64,000 bases of DNA. Source: an uncultured Muribaculaceae bacterium. Its GTDB lineage: Bacteria; Bacteroidota; Bacteroidia; Bacteroidales; Muribaculaceae. The notes under the pieces are model-generated. The model saw only the letters and a list, made by a program, of their open reading frames with translations. It did no database searches and was not told where the DNA came from. Shown here piece by piece: positions 1 through 8,257 of this stretch. A program made the position numbers and the translations under genes. Positions within the stretch are counted from its first letter, which is position 1. Each line of letters opens with the position of its first letter. Location of the stretch: contig CAUBJF010000006.1 in assembly GCA_958436175.1 (NCBI GenBank), forward strand, positions 1-64,000, given 5' to 3'.

Positions 1-364
1 GCCGACAAACAGCCTATGCTAATGCAAAGTTAGCTAAAATTCCTGACATTAGGGGGTATTATGCCATGTTCATTGCTTAATCATCTCATGAATATCGAAT
101 ATCTCCTGTGGGTTATATGATAAATCTCCCCCAAATTAATCAAGCTTACAAATAAAAATCGTATCTGTTTCTAATTTGTTTCTTATAAAACCCAAAATCA
201 AAGATATATAGTTGGGTACATGGTATTTATATTACATTACTTGGATAATAGCCTAATACCCTTTCCTATAACTCAAACGGCCTATAAATTCTTGATTACT
301 TTCCGCAAAGTTATTTACCTTATATTATTCTATACTTAATTAGTCGGCTCATTGACTACTTCTT
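1..364. other. AT-rich gene-free stretch at window start
   Basis: I see no convincing coding frame, tRNA or terminator here. The stretch is clearly richer in A and T than the genes that follow and lies beyond the 3' end of the broken minus-strand TIGR04076 gene. It probably holds the regulatory region or 3' untranslated sequence of a gene outside the window. Confidence 0.5.
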
Positions 365-757
365 TTATTCGTAGTCGATGCGCTCGATCTTGAAGATGAC
401 GGGGCGTGTGCCGTCGTTGCAGCAGCTTATCATGGTATTCTCGTCGCGCATCCAGCCTTTCATGATTGAACCGCCTTGTAAACCTGCGTAGATATACCGT
501 GAGACGGCGTCCCATGCTTCGGAACAGAATGGTTTCTTTGGACCGCCTGCAATCTCATCGGGATTTCCGTCGGTTTTCACAAGAGTGTTCAGGCCGCAAT
601 GCCAATAGTCATCACGCTCGTTATCGCGGTAGAAAACGAATTCATCCCCCTTGTTATACACAGGGCATTAGCCGGAACAGGGATTCGCGCAATACTGCTG
701 CTGGTAGTCGGTATACAGTTTGGTGTCAAGCACCGTAACTTTCACTTTATGTTTCAT
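365..757 (-). pseudogene. TIGR04076 family protein, broken by an in-frame TAA
   Basis: The reading frame opens at ATG 757 (MKHKVKVTVLDTKLYTDY), meets TAA at 670-668 (codon 30), and continues in the same frame to the TAA at 367-365. The downstream part contains the family hallmarks: CPVYNKGDEFVF, an aromatic segment with EAWDAVSRYIYA, and the terminal CNDGTRPVIFKIE. TIGR04076 proteins are small (about 100 residues), of unknown function, and often encoded near redox enzymes. The stop lies just before the conserved CP-x-x-x-GD segment, where intact relatives usually carry an ordinary residue, so one base change would explain it. Restart at the internal ATG (661) would lose the N-terminal strand. 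A sequencing error cannot be excluded. Confidence 0.7.
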
Positions 758-833
758 ATCACAACATACTTATAACACATAATTAGCGCATTATTACAGG
801 AATTACTTTGTTGTGGGGATCAAAATAGTTGTA

Positions 834-1193
834 TTATACTTTCTGCTTCTTGTGATTGAAGCGGTCACGGAGGATTGCCGGCATGTTGTTCTTTGCCCAG
901 CCAATAAGTGAATTGATATGGGGAAAGAGTGAGCGGGTGCGGTCGGTGATGCTGTATTCTACCCTTGGAGGAACTTCAGCATATATTGTGCGTGTCACGA
1001 AACCGTCCTCTTCGAGAGTACGGAGTGAGTTGGTCAGCATCTTCTGCGAGATATCTGGAATCTCGCGGCGTAGCTCGTTGAACCGCATGGTAGGCTGAAG
1101 GTTGAGCGTATAGAGAATGAGCAGCGACCATTTGTCGCTGAACCGTGCAAGGATATTACGTATGGGACAACTTGGATACAGTTCCTCGTTCAT
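834..1193 (-). CDS. HxlR-family winged-helix transcriptional regulator
   Basis: This 119-residue protein has the HxlR/MarR-like layout: an N-terminal cysteine (PSCPIRNILARFSDKW), then the winged helix with LLILYTLNLQPTMRFNELRREIP, the recognition region ISQKMLTNSLRTLEEDGFV, and the wing ending in VEYSITDRTRSL. The family forms dimers that bind DNA near their own genes, often sensing electrophiles or oxidants through the conserved cysteine. It is divergent from the NAD(P)-binding protein at 1417, and the 223-bp gap holds promoters in both directions plus a direct repeat that could be its operator. Regulation of the neighbour and itself is inferred. Confidence 0.9.
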   Translation of the reverse strand: MNEELYPSCPIRNILARFSDKWSLLILYTLNLQPTMRFNELRREIPDISQKMLTNSLRTLEEDGFVTRTIYAEVPPRVEYSITDRTRSLFPHINSLIGWAKNNMPAILRDRFNHKKQKV

Positions 1194-1219
1194 AATATAG
1201 TGTCTGTCAAATTACTCTA

Positions 1220-1227
1220 CAAAGGTA
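1220..1227 (-). promoter_or_regulatory. -7 element for the HxlR gene
   Basis: On the minus strand these bases read TACCTTTG, which fits the Bacteroidetes -7 consensus TAnnTTTG. It lies about 27 bases before the HxlR start codon. Confidence 0.5.
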
Positions 1228-1300
1228 ACTAATATTCATGAGGTATGCAATACCACAATTTGTCTGTAGTTAAACTCAGTTAAAATGTTTTTTTGCAACA

Positions 1301-1322
1301 TATTGGTAATCTATATTGGTAA
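1301..1322. promoter_or_regulatory. Direct repeat, candidate HxlR operator
   Basis: The 9-mer TATTGGTAA occurs at 1301-1309 and again at 1314-1322, 13 bp start to start. It lies between the divergent HxlR and NAD(P)-binding genes and just upstream of the latter's -33 box. The role as operator is inferred from position and repetition. Confidence 0.35.
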
Positions 1323-1356
1323 CATTAATGAAACTATCTGTAATTCAAGTGCCTTC

Positions 1357-1388
1357 TTGACATTCTGCCGTTTCAGGTGTTAACTTTG
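1357..1388 (+). promoter_or_regulatory. Bacteroidetes-type promoter of the NAD(P)-binding gene
   Basis: TTGA at 1357-1360 and TAACTTTG at 1381-1388 are separated by 20 bases, matching the -33/-7 pattern used by the primary sigma factor of Bacteroidetes. Transcription should begin about 1395, leaving a short leader before ATG 1417. Confidence 0.7.
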
Positions 1389-1416
1389 TATTGGAAATCA
1401 ATAAAAAGAAAAAGAT

Positions 1417-2067
1417 ATGAAGAAGACAGCACTTATCGGCGCAAGCGGCTTTGTAGGGAGCGCCATCCTGAACGAACTTCTCTCTCGCGGCTACAAGGTA
1501 GAGGCTCTGGTACGCAATCCTGATAAGATCAATGTTGAGAATCCTGACCTTACCGTAAAGAAAGTAGATGTTGCAGACGAGAAGGCCCTGGCCGAAGATC
1601 TCAAGGGTTACGACGCGGTAATCAGCGCATACAATCCTGGCTGGACAAACCCCAACATCTACAACGACACGTTGCAGAACTATCCACGCATAGTAGAGGC
1701 AGCAAAGGAGGCCGGAGTGAAACGTCTGCTCATCGTGGGTGGTGCCGGCACTCTGTTCTGTGTCCCCGGGCTGCGTGTCGTCGACAGCGGTGTGATTCCC
1801 GCTGAAATCATGGACGGAGTAAAGTCTCTCGGCAAATTCTATCTTGACATTCTTACCAAAGAAAACGACATCGACTGGGTGTTCTTCTCGCCTGCCGGAG
1901 CATTCGTAGAAGGCACACTTACAAGCAAATACCGCCTTGGCAAGGACGACCTCATCGTCGACGACAATGGCAACAGCACCATATCCGTAGCCGACTATGC
2001 AAAGGCTATGGTGGATGAACTCGAAGTGCCCGCTCACCACAAGGAACGTTTCACGATTGGATATTGA
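1417..2067 (+). CDS. NAD(P)-binding NmrA/SDR-like oxidoreductase
   Basis: This 216-residue protein starts with a Rossmann-fold nucleotide-binding motif (ALIGASGFVGSAIL, G-x-x-G-x-x-G type) and a basic residue after strand 2 (LVRNPDK), suggesting NADP(H) preference. It ends in the compact fold of atypical short-chain dehydrogenases (NmrA/YwnB-like), with no clear catalytic YxxxK. Such proteins act as quinone or aldehyde reductases or as redox-sensing partners. The divergent HxlR regulator is a common arrangement for redox-stress genes, so induction by reactive compounds is likely but inferred. No signal peptide; cytoplasmic. Confidence 0.85.
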   Translation: MKKTALIGASGFVGSAILNELLSRGYKVEALVRNPDKINVENPDLTVKKVDVADEKALAEDLKGYDAVISAYNPGWTNPNIYNDTLQNYPRIVEAAKEAGVKRLLIVGGAGTLFCVPGLRVVDSGVIPAEIMDGVKSLGKFYLDILTKENDIDWVFFSPAGAFVEGTLTSKYRLGKDDLIVDDNGNSTISVADYAKAMVDELEVPAHHKERFTIGY

Positions 2068-2231
2068 TTTTACCTCATAAATACACTTTTCTTTGAAAAA
2101 CAAGAGGTAGGCGCATATTGTCATACCGTTTTCGACCTCCCTGCCGGGTAAATGGAGATTTCAGAAAAGACGATGACAAAGTTCTGCATTTTTTCAAAAG
2201 CATTGCACAAAAGCATCGAACATACAGCAAT

Positions 2232-2261
2232 TTTGTACCACATAAATTTTTAGTAATTTTG
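2232..2261 (+). promoter_or_regulatory. Promoter of the small lipoprotein gene
   Basis: TTTG at 2232-2235, an 18-base spacer, then TAATTTTG at 2254-2261. The spacing is slightly short but in the accepted range for this promoter class. Confidence 0.5.
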
Positions 2262-2335
2262 TGTAAGGAATATTTATCAAATTCAAGACAACATGCCTAA
2301 AGCCGGTATTGTCAACGAAAGAAAATAGAAATCAA

Positions 2336-2830
2336 ATGAACAGCTTAGCCCTGACCGTTATAATCCTTTTGTCGATTCTTACTGTCGCCGGGTGTAAATC
2401 TCGAAAGGGCGATACACCAGATACGGTCATTATCGAAAAGGACGTTCCATCAGAGGAAGACACAGTCACGGGCAAGGTGCCTGAACCGTACATTGCTAAT
2501 AATGAAAGTCATTCGCGCAGTGTAGATCTGTGCGGGGTATACAAAAATGTGAATGACGGCTCGACCCTGAAGATTGCGCAAGCTGAAGGAGGCAAGTATG
2601 ACATATCATTGAATCTGTTCCGCCTCACAAATATTGACGATGGGATAGGAAAATTGAACGATAGCGAACTTTTCTTCGCGGGTACAGATGCTTCCGGGAA
2701 TCCGATATCAGGCACAGTCACAATTACAGGAGATTCCGCAAGACTGGTGTTCACGAATTCAACTTGGGAATACCTTCCTGTCGGTACAACATATACATTT
2801 GAAAGGGAACAGGACTTAACTCAAAGATAG
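2336..2830 (+). CDS. Small lipoprotein of unknown function
   Basis: The protein (164 residues from ATG 2336) begins with a hydrophobic signal ending in a lipobox (LTVAGC, mature Cys then KSRKG), so it should be lipidated. I prefer ATG 2336 over an upstream in-frame TTG at 2309 because it puts the signal sequence at the N-terminus. The mature part has a low-complexity linker rich in D, T and E, then a roughly 90-residue beta-rich region (VDLCGVYKNVNDGSTLKIAQ ...) resembling small lipocalin-like lipid-anchored domains of Bacteroidetes, but I do not recognise a family. It is the last gene before the att repeat array. Confidence 0.7.
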   Translation: MNSLALTVIILLSILTVAGCKSRKGDTPDTVIIEKDVPSEEDTVTGKVPEPYIANNESHSRSVDLCGVYKNVNDGSTLKIAQAEGGKYDISLNLFRLTNIDDGIGKLNDSELFFAGTDASGNPISGTVTITGDSARLVFTNSTWEYLPVGTTYTFEREQDLTQR

Positions 2831-2867
2831 GGCCTTCACGATTAATACTCCTACAGATTTATCAGCC

Positions 2868-2937
2868 GCTTTCTTTGGACACGCGAATGGAATTCTCCGC
2901 GCCACCCGTGCCGTGTTCAATCAGGCTTATTGACCTA
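2868..2937 (+). pseudogene. Fossil fragment of a tyrosine-recombinase gene
   Basis: About 65 bases here closely match 4388-4450 inside the intact integrase (the segment coding SLDTRM..RATRAVFNQAY). Several substitutions and a lost base shift the frame, and nothing else of the gene remains. It sits immediately upstream of the tandem tRNA-fragment array. I infer that a related element once occupied this att region and was deleted. Confidence 0.7.
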
Positions 2938-2959
2938 CTTTTGAAGGATTATAGCGAGG

Positions 2960-3580
2960 TTAAATATGGTCAAGGAGAGTCAGGGGCGCTGACCCCAGGG
3001 CACAAAAAAAAGCCGCCGGGAATCAGCGACTTTCCAAGGAGTGGTCCCACTTGGGCTTGAACCAAGGTCTCCCTGCCTTAATATGGGCAAGGAGAGTCAG
3101 GTGCCCCGACCCCGGGCACGGGTACAAAAAAAAAGCCGCCACTGAAGGCAGCTTTCGCGGTTCTGGTGGTCCCACTTGGGCTTGAACCAAGGTCTCCCTG
3201 CCTTAATATGGGCAAGGAGAGTCAGGTGCCCCGACCCCGGGCACGGGTACAAAAAAAAAGCCGCCACTGAAGGCAGCTTTCGCGGTTCTGGTGGTCCCAC
3301 TTGGGCTTGAACCAAGGTCTCCCTGCCTTAATATGGTCAAGGAGAGTCAGGTGCCCCGACCCCGGCACGGGCACAAAAAAAGCCGCCATTGAAGGCAGCT
3401 TTCGCAGTTTTGGTGGTCCCACTTGGGCTTGAACCAAGGACTCCCTGCCTTAATATGGTCAAGGAGAGTCAGGTGCCCCGACCCCGGCACGGGCACAAAA
3501 AAAGCCGCCATTGAAGGCAGCTTTCGCAGTTTTGGTGGTCCCACTTGGGCTTGAACCAAGGACTCCCTGATTATGAGTAG
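2960..3580 (-). repeat. Tandem array of five tRNA-3'-end units, period 122-125 bp
   Basis: The tRNA-derived sequence ggtcccacttgggcttgaac recurs at 3043, 3168, 3293, 3415 and 3537. Read on the minus strand, each unit has the T-arm and 3' acceptor half of the tRNA at 22510-22583, a GC hairpin followed by a run of 7-9 T (a copy of a terminator), and a second GC hairpin around the bases gtgcccggggtcggggcac. The first four copies have lost the normal anticodon arm; in its place is a 9-bp stem with loop CATATTAA. The fifth copy keeps the tRNA sequence up to the anticodon loop and is the left att site of the element. No unit forms a full tRNA. Confidence 0.85.
3534..3578. repeat. Left attachment site (att direct repeat)
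   Basis: This 45-bp sequence is identical to 22508-22552 and diverges from it on both sides. It covers the T-arm, variable region and half of the anticodon arm of the tRNA. Confidence 0.85.
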
Positions 3581-3649
3581 GTGGATGGCATGATTTTGAA
3601 CGAAACCGCATGAAACTTCGTTGATAAGATGTAATTTGATTATCAGATA

Positions 3650-3681
3650 TTTGCAAGCATCAAAAGAAGTTTGTAATTTTG
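3650..3681 (+). promoter_or_regulatory. Integrase promoter
   Basis: TTTG at 3650-3653, 20 bases, TAATTTTG at 3674-3681. The transcript would carry a leader of about 125 nt that includes both pairs of the TGTGTTCA repeats, so integrase binding could repress its own gene. Confidence 0.6.
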
Positions 3682-3705
3682 TATGAGACCTCTTGAAACT
3701 CGCGG

Positions 3706-3810
3706 GTTGTGTTCAAAATGTGTTCAAATCCCATTTGCTGAACACGCTCCCTGATTGTTTTGTGGGGTCTGGCAGGTCTGATAAAAACTTGAACACAACT
3801 TTGAACACAG
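3706..3810. promoter_or_regulatory. Paired TGTGTTCA repeats, candidate integrase arm sites (left)
   Basis: TGTGTTCA occurs twice in direct orientation at 3706-3728 and twice in inverted orientation (TGAACACA) at 3788-3810. The same paired arrangement occurs at the right end at 22433-22456. Matching repeats inside both ends of an integrative element are typical of recombinase arm-type binding sites; the role is inferred. Confidence 0.5.
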
Positions 3811-3814
3811 AGAT

Positions 3815-5167
3815 ATGAACAAGGCACTTTTTAGCGATGAATCACGACGGTTCGCAGGGGCGACGATATATATCATTCTCGCCCCGGACAACAGATATAA
3901 ATTCGACACAGGCAAATCTGTGCCGTTGACAGTATGCGTCACTCATCAGCGGTTACGGCGATATTTCACAACCGGATTTAAGGTATCGTCAACAAAAGAA
4001 TATGAGGCGTTGTTTTCAAAATCTAATGTCGCTATTGAAACCCGAAAGGAACTCCGGAAGATGTTTGACCAGATATGCGCCAAAACAGATGAACTTATTT
4101 TGCTCAACCGCTTCTCGGTTGCCGACCTCAAAAGCCATGTGGAAAAGTCTGAGGGGAAAGTGACGGAAAAGACAATGAGGGCGGACGACACCTTTTCTTA
4201 TTGGGCGGCACTCGGCGCATCGAAAGAAAAAGTAAAGACCCGCGCGATGTATTCTTCTGCCCTTGACTGGTTCAAGCTATTCCGTAAGGATAAACCTATT
4301 TCACTCGGCGCAGTCGATACAGCCATAATTACACGCTTTGCCAAATGGCTCGATGAACAGAAAGCACGAAACGGCACGGATCAGCACCTCTCTTTGGACA
4401 CGCGAATGGTAATTCTTCGCGCCACACGCGCTGTATTCAATCAGGCATATAAAGACGGACACACCACGATTGCACCCAATTTCAAGGGTCTTATCCATGC
4501 CGGCAACCGTCGCCGTTTGAACGCCTTGACTGTGGAAGAAGTATTGAAGTTGTGGGAATATTGGCTTGCAGAACCTGATAAACAGTCAAAATATGCGCGT
4601 GCGGTAGGACGCTGGCTACTCCTTTATTGTCTTAACGGTATGAACACCATAGATATGGCTAAACTTATCTGGACCGAGAAGGCGGCAGTCTCGCAGAAAT
4701 TTCCGCAATTTGTTTTCATACGCTCCAAGATTGACAGGGCAAACAAACCTGTCGGCAAGCAGCTTGATGAAACATCCGTACCAATTATCCCACAGTTACG
4801 CCAGTTGCTCGATGCGTATGCCTCTCCATATAATCCCGGTGAACCTGTTTTCCCTGACATATTCCTCAATGCGGTTACAGATGAACAGAAGTCTATACGT
4901 GTCCACGACTTCAATCGCCGCATATCAAAAAATATTAAGGATGTATGCGAATCTCTCGGAATCCAGCCCGTTACGCCACAGTATGCCCGCAACTCTTTTA
5001 TTTCGGCATTGGCGCATCATGGAGTTATGACAGCGTACATAGACTATGCCGTCGGACACGCCACATCAGAAGTATCGGCGCTTCTCGCCGGTTACATTTC
5101 CAATGTAACACCCGCTATGATGCAGGCTTTCAATGAGAAAATATTTATAGTGCCTCCGATACAGTGA
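3815..5167 (+). CDS. Tyrosine recombinase/integrase of the tRNA-targeting element
   Basis: This 450-residue protein has the Bacteroidetes integrase layout: N-terminal arm-binding domain (1-110), SAM-like core-binding domain (about 125-225), and C-terminal catalytic domain. Visible catalytic-region motifs are YARNSFISALAHHG (the H-x-x-R box, with Tyr in the first position), YAVGHATSEV (the GH box) and AGYISN with the likely nucleophile Tyr near the C-terminus. The first-arginine box reads LNGMNTIDMAKL, with Asn where many relatives have Arg; this variant is common in Bacteroidetes elements. It sits just inside the left att site. Confidence 0.92.
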   Translation: MNKALFSDESRRFAGATIYIILAPDNRYKFDTGKSVPLTVCVTHQRLRRYFTTGFKVSSTKEYEALFSKSNVAIETRKELRKMFDQICAKTDELILLNRFSVADLKSHVEKSEGKVTEKTMRADDTFSYWAALGASKEKVKTRAMYSSALDWFKLFRKDKPISLGAVDTAIITRFAKWLDEQKARNGTDQHLSLDTRMVILRATRAVFNQAYKDGHTTIAPNFKGLIHAGNRRRLNALTVEEVLKLWEYWLAEPDKQSKYARAVGRWLLLYCLNGMNTIDMAKLIWTEKAAVSQKFPQFVFIRSKIDRANKPVGKQLDETSVPIIPQLRQLLDAYASPYNPGEPVFPDIFLNAVTDEQKSIRVHDFNRRISKNIKDVCESLGIQPVTPQYARNSFISALAHHGVMTAYIDYAVGHATSEVSALLAGYISNVTPAMMQAFNEKIFIVPPIQ

Positions 5168-5219
5168 TTATTTGCTCCCCAGACATGAAAAGTCCATTAG
5201 AAATGATTAATTTTGTATT

Positions 5220-6758
5220 ATGGCAACGAACAACGCAGAAATAAACAATAAAGAATACATTGACCAACTTTTGGCTAATGGAGAACGGGTTACCCTTGAA
5301 TGTAAGAGAGCAAGAAAGGATGTGCCACATTCATTATGGGAAACTTATTCTGCTTTTGCCAATACTGATGGCGGCACAATTCTTCTTGGTGTTGACGAGG
5401 ATTTGAAGGAAAAGGACACATCCAAACGCTTCAATGTCATCGGCGTTGAAGATGCCGCAAAAATACGCACGGATATATGGAACACACTCAATAGCCGAGA
5501 AAAGGTAAGCACCAGCCTGCTTAGAGACGAAGACATCAATACCCTTTCATACGATGGTAAAGATGTTGTCGTTATTCATGTGCCTCGTGCCACTTATGAA
5601 GAGCGCCCGGTATATATCAACAACAACATTATGCGTGGCACATACCGACGCCGGCATGAGGGAGATTATCATTGCCCCGAAGCTATTATAAGAATGATGT
5701 TGCGAGATGCCTATGATGATGGTAATGACCGTATGTTTCTCGAACATTATACGATGGACGACATAGATATTCCGACACTTGAGGCATATCGCAACATGTT
5801 CCGTGTGGCAAATCTCGAACACGTATGGAACGGATTGGACCACAAAGAATTTCTAACACAACTCGGAGCTTATACCATTGACCGTACCTCCGGAAAGGAA
5901 GGGCTTACTATGGCAGGTTTGCTGATGTTTGGCAAAGGCTTGCCGGTGCGAGAGCGATTTGACAACCTGCGAATGGATTACATCGACAAGTCAAATCTTG
6001 TAGGAGACCAAAGGTATAGCGACCGCCTGACATACGATGGCACATGGGAGAACAACATATTCAACTTTCTGCGTATGGTAGTTCCCCGTCTTACGCGGGA
6101 TTTACCCAGACCATTCAAGATGACAGGTATTATCCGAGAGGATGATACTCCGCAGAAGAAAGCAGTTCGTGAGGCTTTTACCAACATGATTATCCATGCC
6201 GACATGATGATAGGCAGCGGACTCCTTAGGGTTGAAAAGTATGATGACAGATTTGTGCTCACTAATCCCGGACTGCTGAAACTTCCGCTTGAGCAGATTT
6301 ATGCCGGAGGAGAGTCCAAAGCGCGTAACCAGCGGATGCAGCACATGCTTCGTATGATAGGCTATGGCGAAAATCTTGGTTCAGGCTTCCCTCTCATACT
6401 CAATGCCTGGCATGAAAGGCACTGGCTGAAACCTCAGCTCATTGAGCAACCTGAACTGATGCAGGTTAAACTCGAACTGAAGATAGTCAATGCCGAGAAC
6501 CCTTATGGTTCACCGAATGAGCACATAAATGAGCACATAAATGAGCACATAAATGAGCACATAAAATTATCTGGAAGACAGTTGCGCATCATTGGATACA
6601 TATCTGAGAATCCCACAATTAGATTGTCTGAGTTAGCTGCTAAGGAAGATGTGGCAAAAATTACCATACGTCGCGACTTAGACGTTTTGCAAAAGGAAGG
6701 CATAATCTTGCGCCAAGGCAGTACCAGAGCGGGCAGATGGGATATCCTTAAACATTGA
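5220..6758 (+). CDS. AlbA_2 (Schlafen-like) domain protein with C-terminal winged helix
   Basis: The protein has 512 residues. The N-terminus (about 20-150) is an AlbA_2/divergent AAA-4 domain: E-x-K-x-A (TLECKRARKD), FANTDGGTILLGVDED, and YERPVYINNNIMRGTYRR. The middle (about 290-400) resembles the ATPase-like C-terminal domain of these proteins (AFTNMIIHADMMIGSGLL, FVLTNPG, RNQRMQHMLRMIGYGENLGSG). A run of four NEHI repeats links it to a winged helix at about 445-510 (LSELAAKEDVAKITIRRDLDVLQKEGII). The family is usually annotated as transcriptional regulators or ATP-binding proteins, and Schlafen-like versions also occur in defence contexts. Its role on the element is not established. Confidence 0.8.
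   Translation: MATNNAEINNKEYIDQLLANGERVTLECKRARKDVPHSLWETYSAFANTDGGTILLGVDEDLKEKDTSKRFNVIGVEDAAKIRTDIWNTLNSREKVSTSLLRDEDINTLSYDGKDVVVIHVPRATYEERPVYINNNIMRGTYRRRHEGDYHCPEAIIRMMLRDAYDDGNDRMFLEHYTMDDIDIPTLEAYRNMFRVANLEHVWNGLDHKEFLTQLGAYTIDRTSGKEGLTMAGLLMFGKGLPVRERFDNLRMDYIDKSNLVGDQRYSDRLTYDGTWENNIFNFLRMVVPRLTRDLPRPFKMTGIIREDDTPQKKAVREAFTNMIIHADMMIGSGLLRVEKYDDRFVLTNPGLLKLPLEQIYAGGESKARNQRMQHMLRMIGYGENLGSGFPLILNAWHERHWLKPQLIEQPELMQVKLELKIVNAENPYGSPNEHINEHINEHINEHIKLSGRQLRIIGYISENPTIRLSELAAKEDVAKITIRRDLDVLQKEGIILRQGSTRAGRWDILKH
6516..6563 (+). repeat. Four perfect tandem 12-bp repeats inside a gene
   Basis: The unit AATGAGCACATA is repeated four times without mismatch, encoding four in-frame NEHI units in the linker before the winged helix. 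Copy-number change would lengthen or shorten the linker by four residues without a frameshift. Confidence 0.9.
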
Positions 6759-6892
6759 ATCTTGCGGGCGAACACTTTTGGGTTGCTTGTTGTTTGAGAT
6801 ACTGAGTGCTAAAATTTCATAACATTCCAATAGGTATTGTTAAGATTTATTGGTACTCACATTCATCAACCCATTAAAACACCACCCCGCAA

Positions 6893-8020
6893 ATGCCAAA
6901 CCCTACGACATTACGAGATGTTGTGCCAATATTGGACGATCTGAGGCAACTCACGAAAGTTCCGCTGGTAGCCAAACAGGATACAATTTTATACAAGCGA
7001 ATAGCCGAAGCCACCAGTAAACTTTGCTCTATCGACATCGAAAATGCTATTATCGAATCTCACGCCTCCGGAGAAATCGGAAAGGTGCAAGCTAACCAGA
7101 CCAGAAATTACTGTGCTGAGATTGCGACAAGAATAGATACATTCCAAAATGTATTCTATAAATTGGACAAAGATCGTAAAAATAAATCCAAGGCAGACAT
7201 GATAGACGGCTACGAAAGCAACCACTTCCTTAAAGAAGTGGAGATGTTCTATATGATTGCCGCTCATTATGAGTACGCGCTAAAGGCTTGTCGCAAAATC
7301 CCGGTGCCTGATGATTGGACGATAGATAAGTACAAACAGGAAATCGAGTTATTCCATATGGCCGAAACCCGTGAAGGATGGCTTGAAAAGAAACGGGAAT
7401 TTCTTAAGAAATTGCAGGAAAGCGTTGAATATGATGAATTTCTGTTGAAACCTTCATTCGATGTGTACCATGACTTACGAAATGTCTGTCGCAAAATTTT
7501 TATCACGGTGGAAAGATACTTTCCGCCTTGTGAAATTCAGTTACATCCGAAATGCAGGGAAACCTTTATACAAAAGATGCAGGTTCATAATGGCAGTTAT
7601 CCCACGCCTGAACAACCTGTAAAACAGAATCAGACCAATACGAAATCATGCCGCCAATGGGAAGGGGAACTGTTCCCGATGATTCTTGTGTCGGAATTAT
7701 ATGAAATCTGCTCTGATGTTTTCGATAGTACCGAGACTCAGTTCCATTCATCGCTCAATCTCCATGGTAAGCATGAACCTATAAAGATACGACCAAAACA
7801 GAAAATCAAGGCGTGCTATCTCATATCGAAATTATATGAGATTGTTCCGGCCAAGCACAAAGCGGCGTGGCGCGAGGATATTCTCGCTCATCTTGATATT
7901 CAGTGGAGCTACTATGAAAAGAAGTATTGTCATCCACGCGGAGATGATGCCAGTGCATCAAGTAGAGAATATGCCGATGAGATTGACAGAATCTTCAAAA
8001 ACCATAAAAAGCGAGCATGA
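6893..8020 (+). CDS. Hypothetical protein of the mobilisable element
   Basis: I do not recognise this 375-residue protein. It is rich in charged and aromatic residues, appears mostly alpha-helical, and has no signal peptide, membrane segment or nucleotide-binding motif. A Cys-poor region rich in Q, N and T (about 240-255) separates two helical halves. The gene is preceded by a 134-bp gap and followed by a terminator-like hairpin, so it is probably transcribed alone. Its place between the AlbA_2 gene and the replication module suggests an accessory function. Confidence 0.7.
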   Translation: MPNPTTLRDVVPILDDLRQLTKVPLVAKQDTILYKRIAEATSKLCSIDIENAIIESHASGEIGKVQANQTRNYCAEIATRIDTFQNVFYKLDKDRKNKSKADMIDGYESNHFLKEVEMFYMIAAHYEYALKACRKIPVPDDWTIDKYKQEIELFHMAETREGWLEKKREFLKKLQESVEYDEFLLKPSFDVYHDLRNVCRKIFITVERYFPPCEIQLHPKCRETFIQKMQVHNGSYPTPEQPVKQNQTNTKSCRQWEGELFPMILVSELYEICSDVFDSTETQFHSSLNLHGKHEPIKIRPKQKIKACYLISKLYEIVPAKHKAAWREDILAHLDIQWSYYEKKYCHPRGDDASASSREYADEIDRIFKNHKKRA

Positions 8021-8096
8021 TAGTGTCTGCGACTTAAAGATACCACTTGCGCACCACTTTCACCACTCAAAATTCCACTTTAGGAACCTTATGAAA

Positions 8097-8129
8097 CTAC
8101 CCGTTAGAGTCTGATACTCTGATGGGTAG
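8097..8129 (+). terminator. Hairpin downstream of the hypothetical gene
   Basis: CTACCC at 8097-8102 pairs with GGGTAG at 8124-8129, enclosing an inner AGAGT/ACTCT stem. Only a weak T-rich stretch (CTCTATT) follows, so termination is plausible but not certain. Confidence 0.45.
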
Positions 8130-8181
8130 CTCTATTAAGTGGATAAGCTGAAACCACATACACCCCACTCATAACCGGTTG

Positions 8182-8257
8182 TAATTTTGCAGTGTCCGGG
8201 AGATACTCGGATACGCTCTCTCAGAGGGCGGAAGTATAACTCAAACCCACACTGCGT
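8182..8257 (+). promoter_or_regulatory. -7 element and structured leader of the DUF3853 operon
   Basis: TAATTTTG at 8182-8189 fits the -7 consensus, but I see no good -33 box. The roughly 60-nt leader could form TCCG..CGGA and CGCTCTCT/AGAGGGCG hairpins before ATG 8258, which may control expression of the replication module. Confidence 0.4.

Noticed and set aside
2960..3580. CRISPR array
   Set aside because: The periodic units of 122-125 bp are nearly identical throughout with no variable spacers, and contain tRNA and terminator sequence.
3097..3656. Repeated minus-strand open frames sharing VQAQVGPP-type residues
   Set aside because: They arise from the tandem tRNA-fragment repeats, have no independent coding features, and the same residues recur only because the DNA unit recurs.
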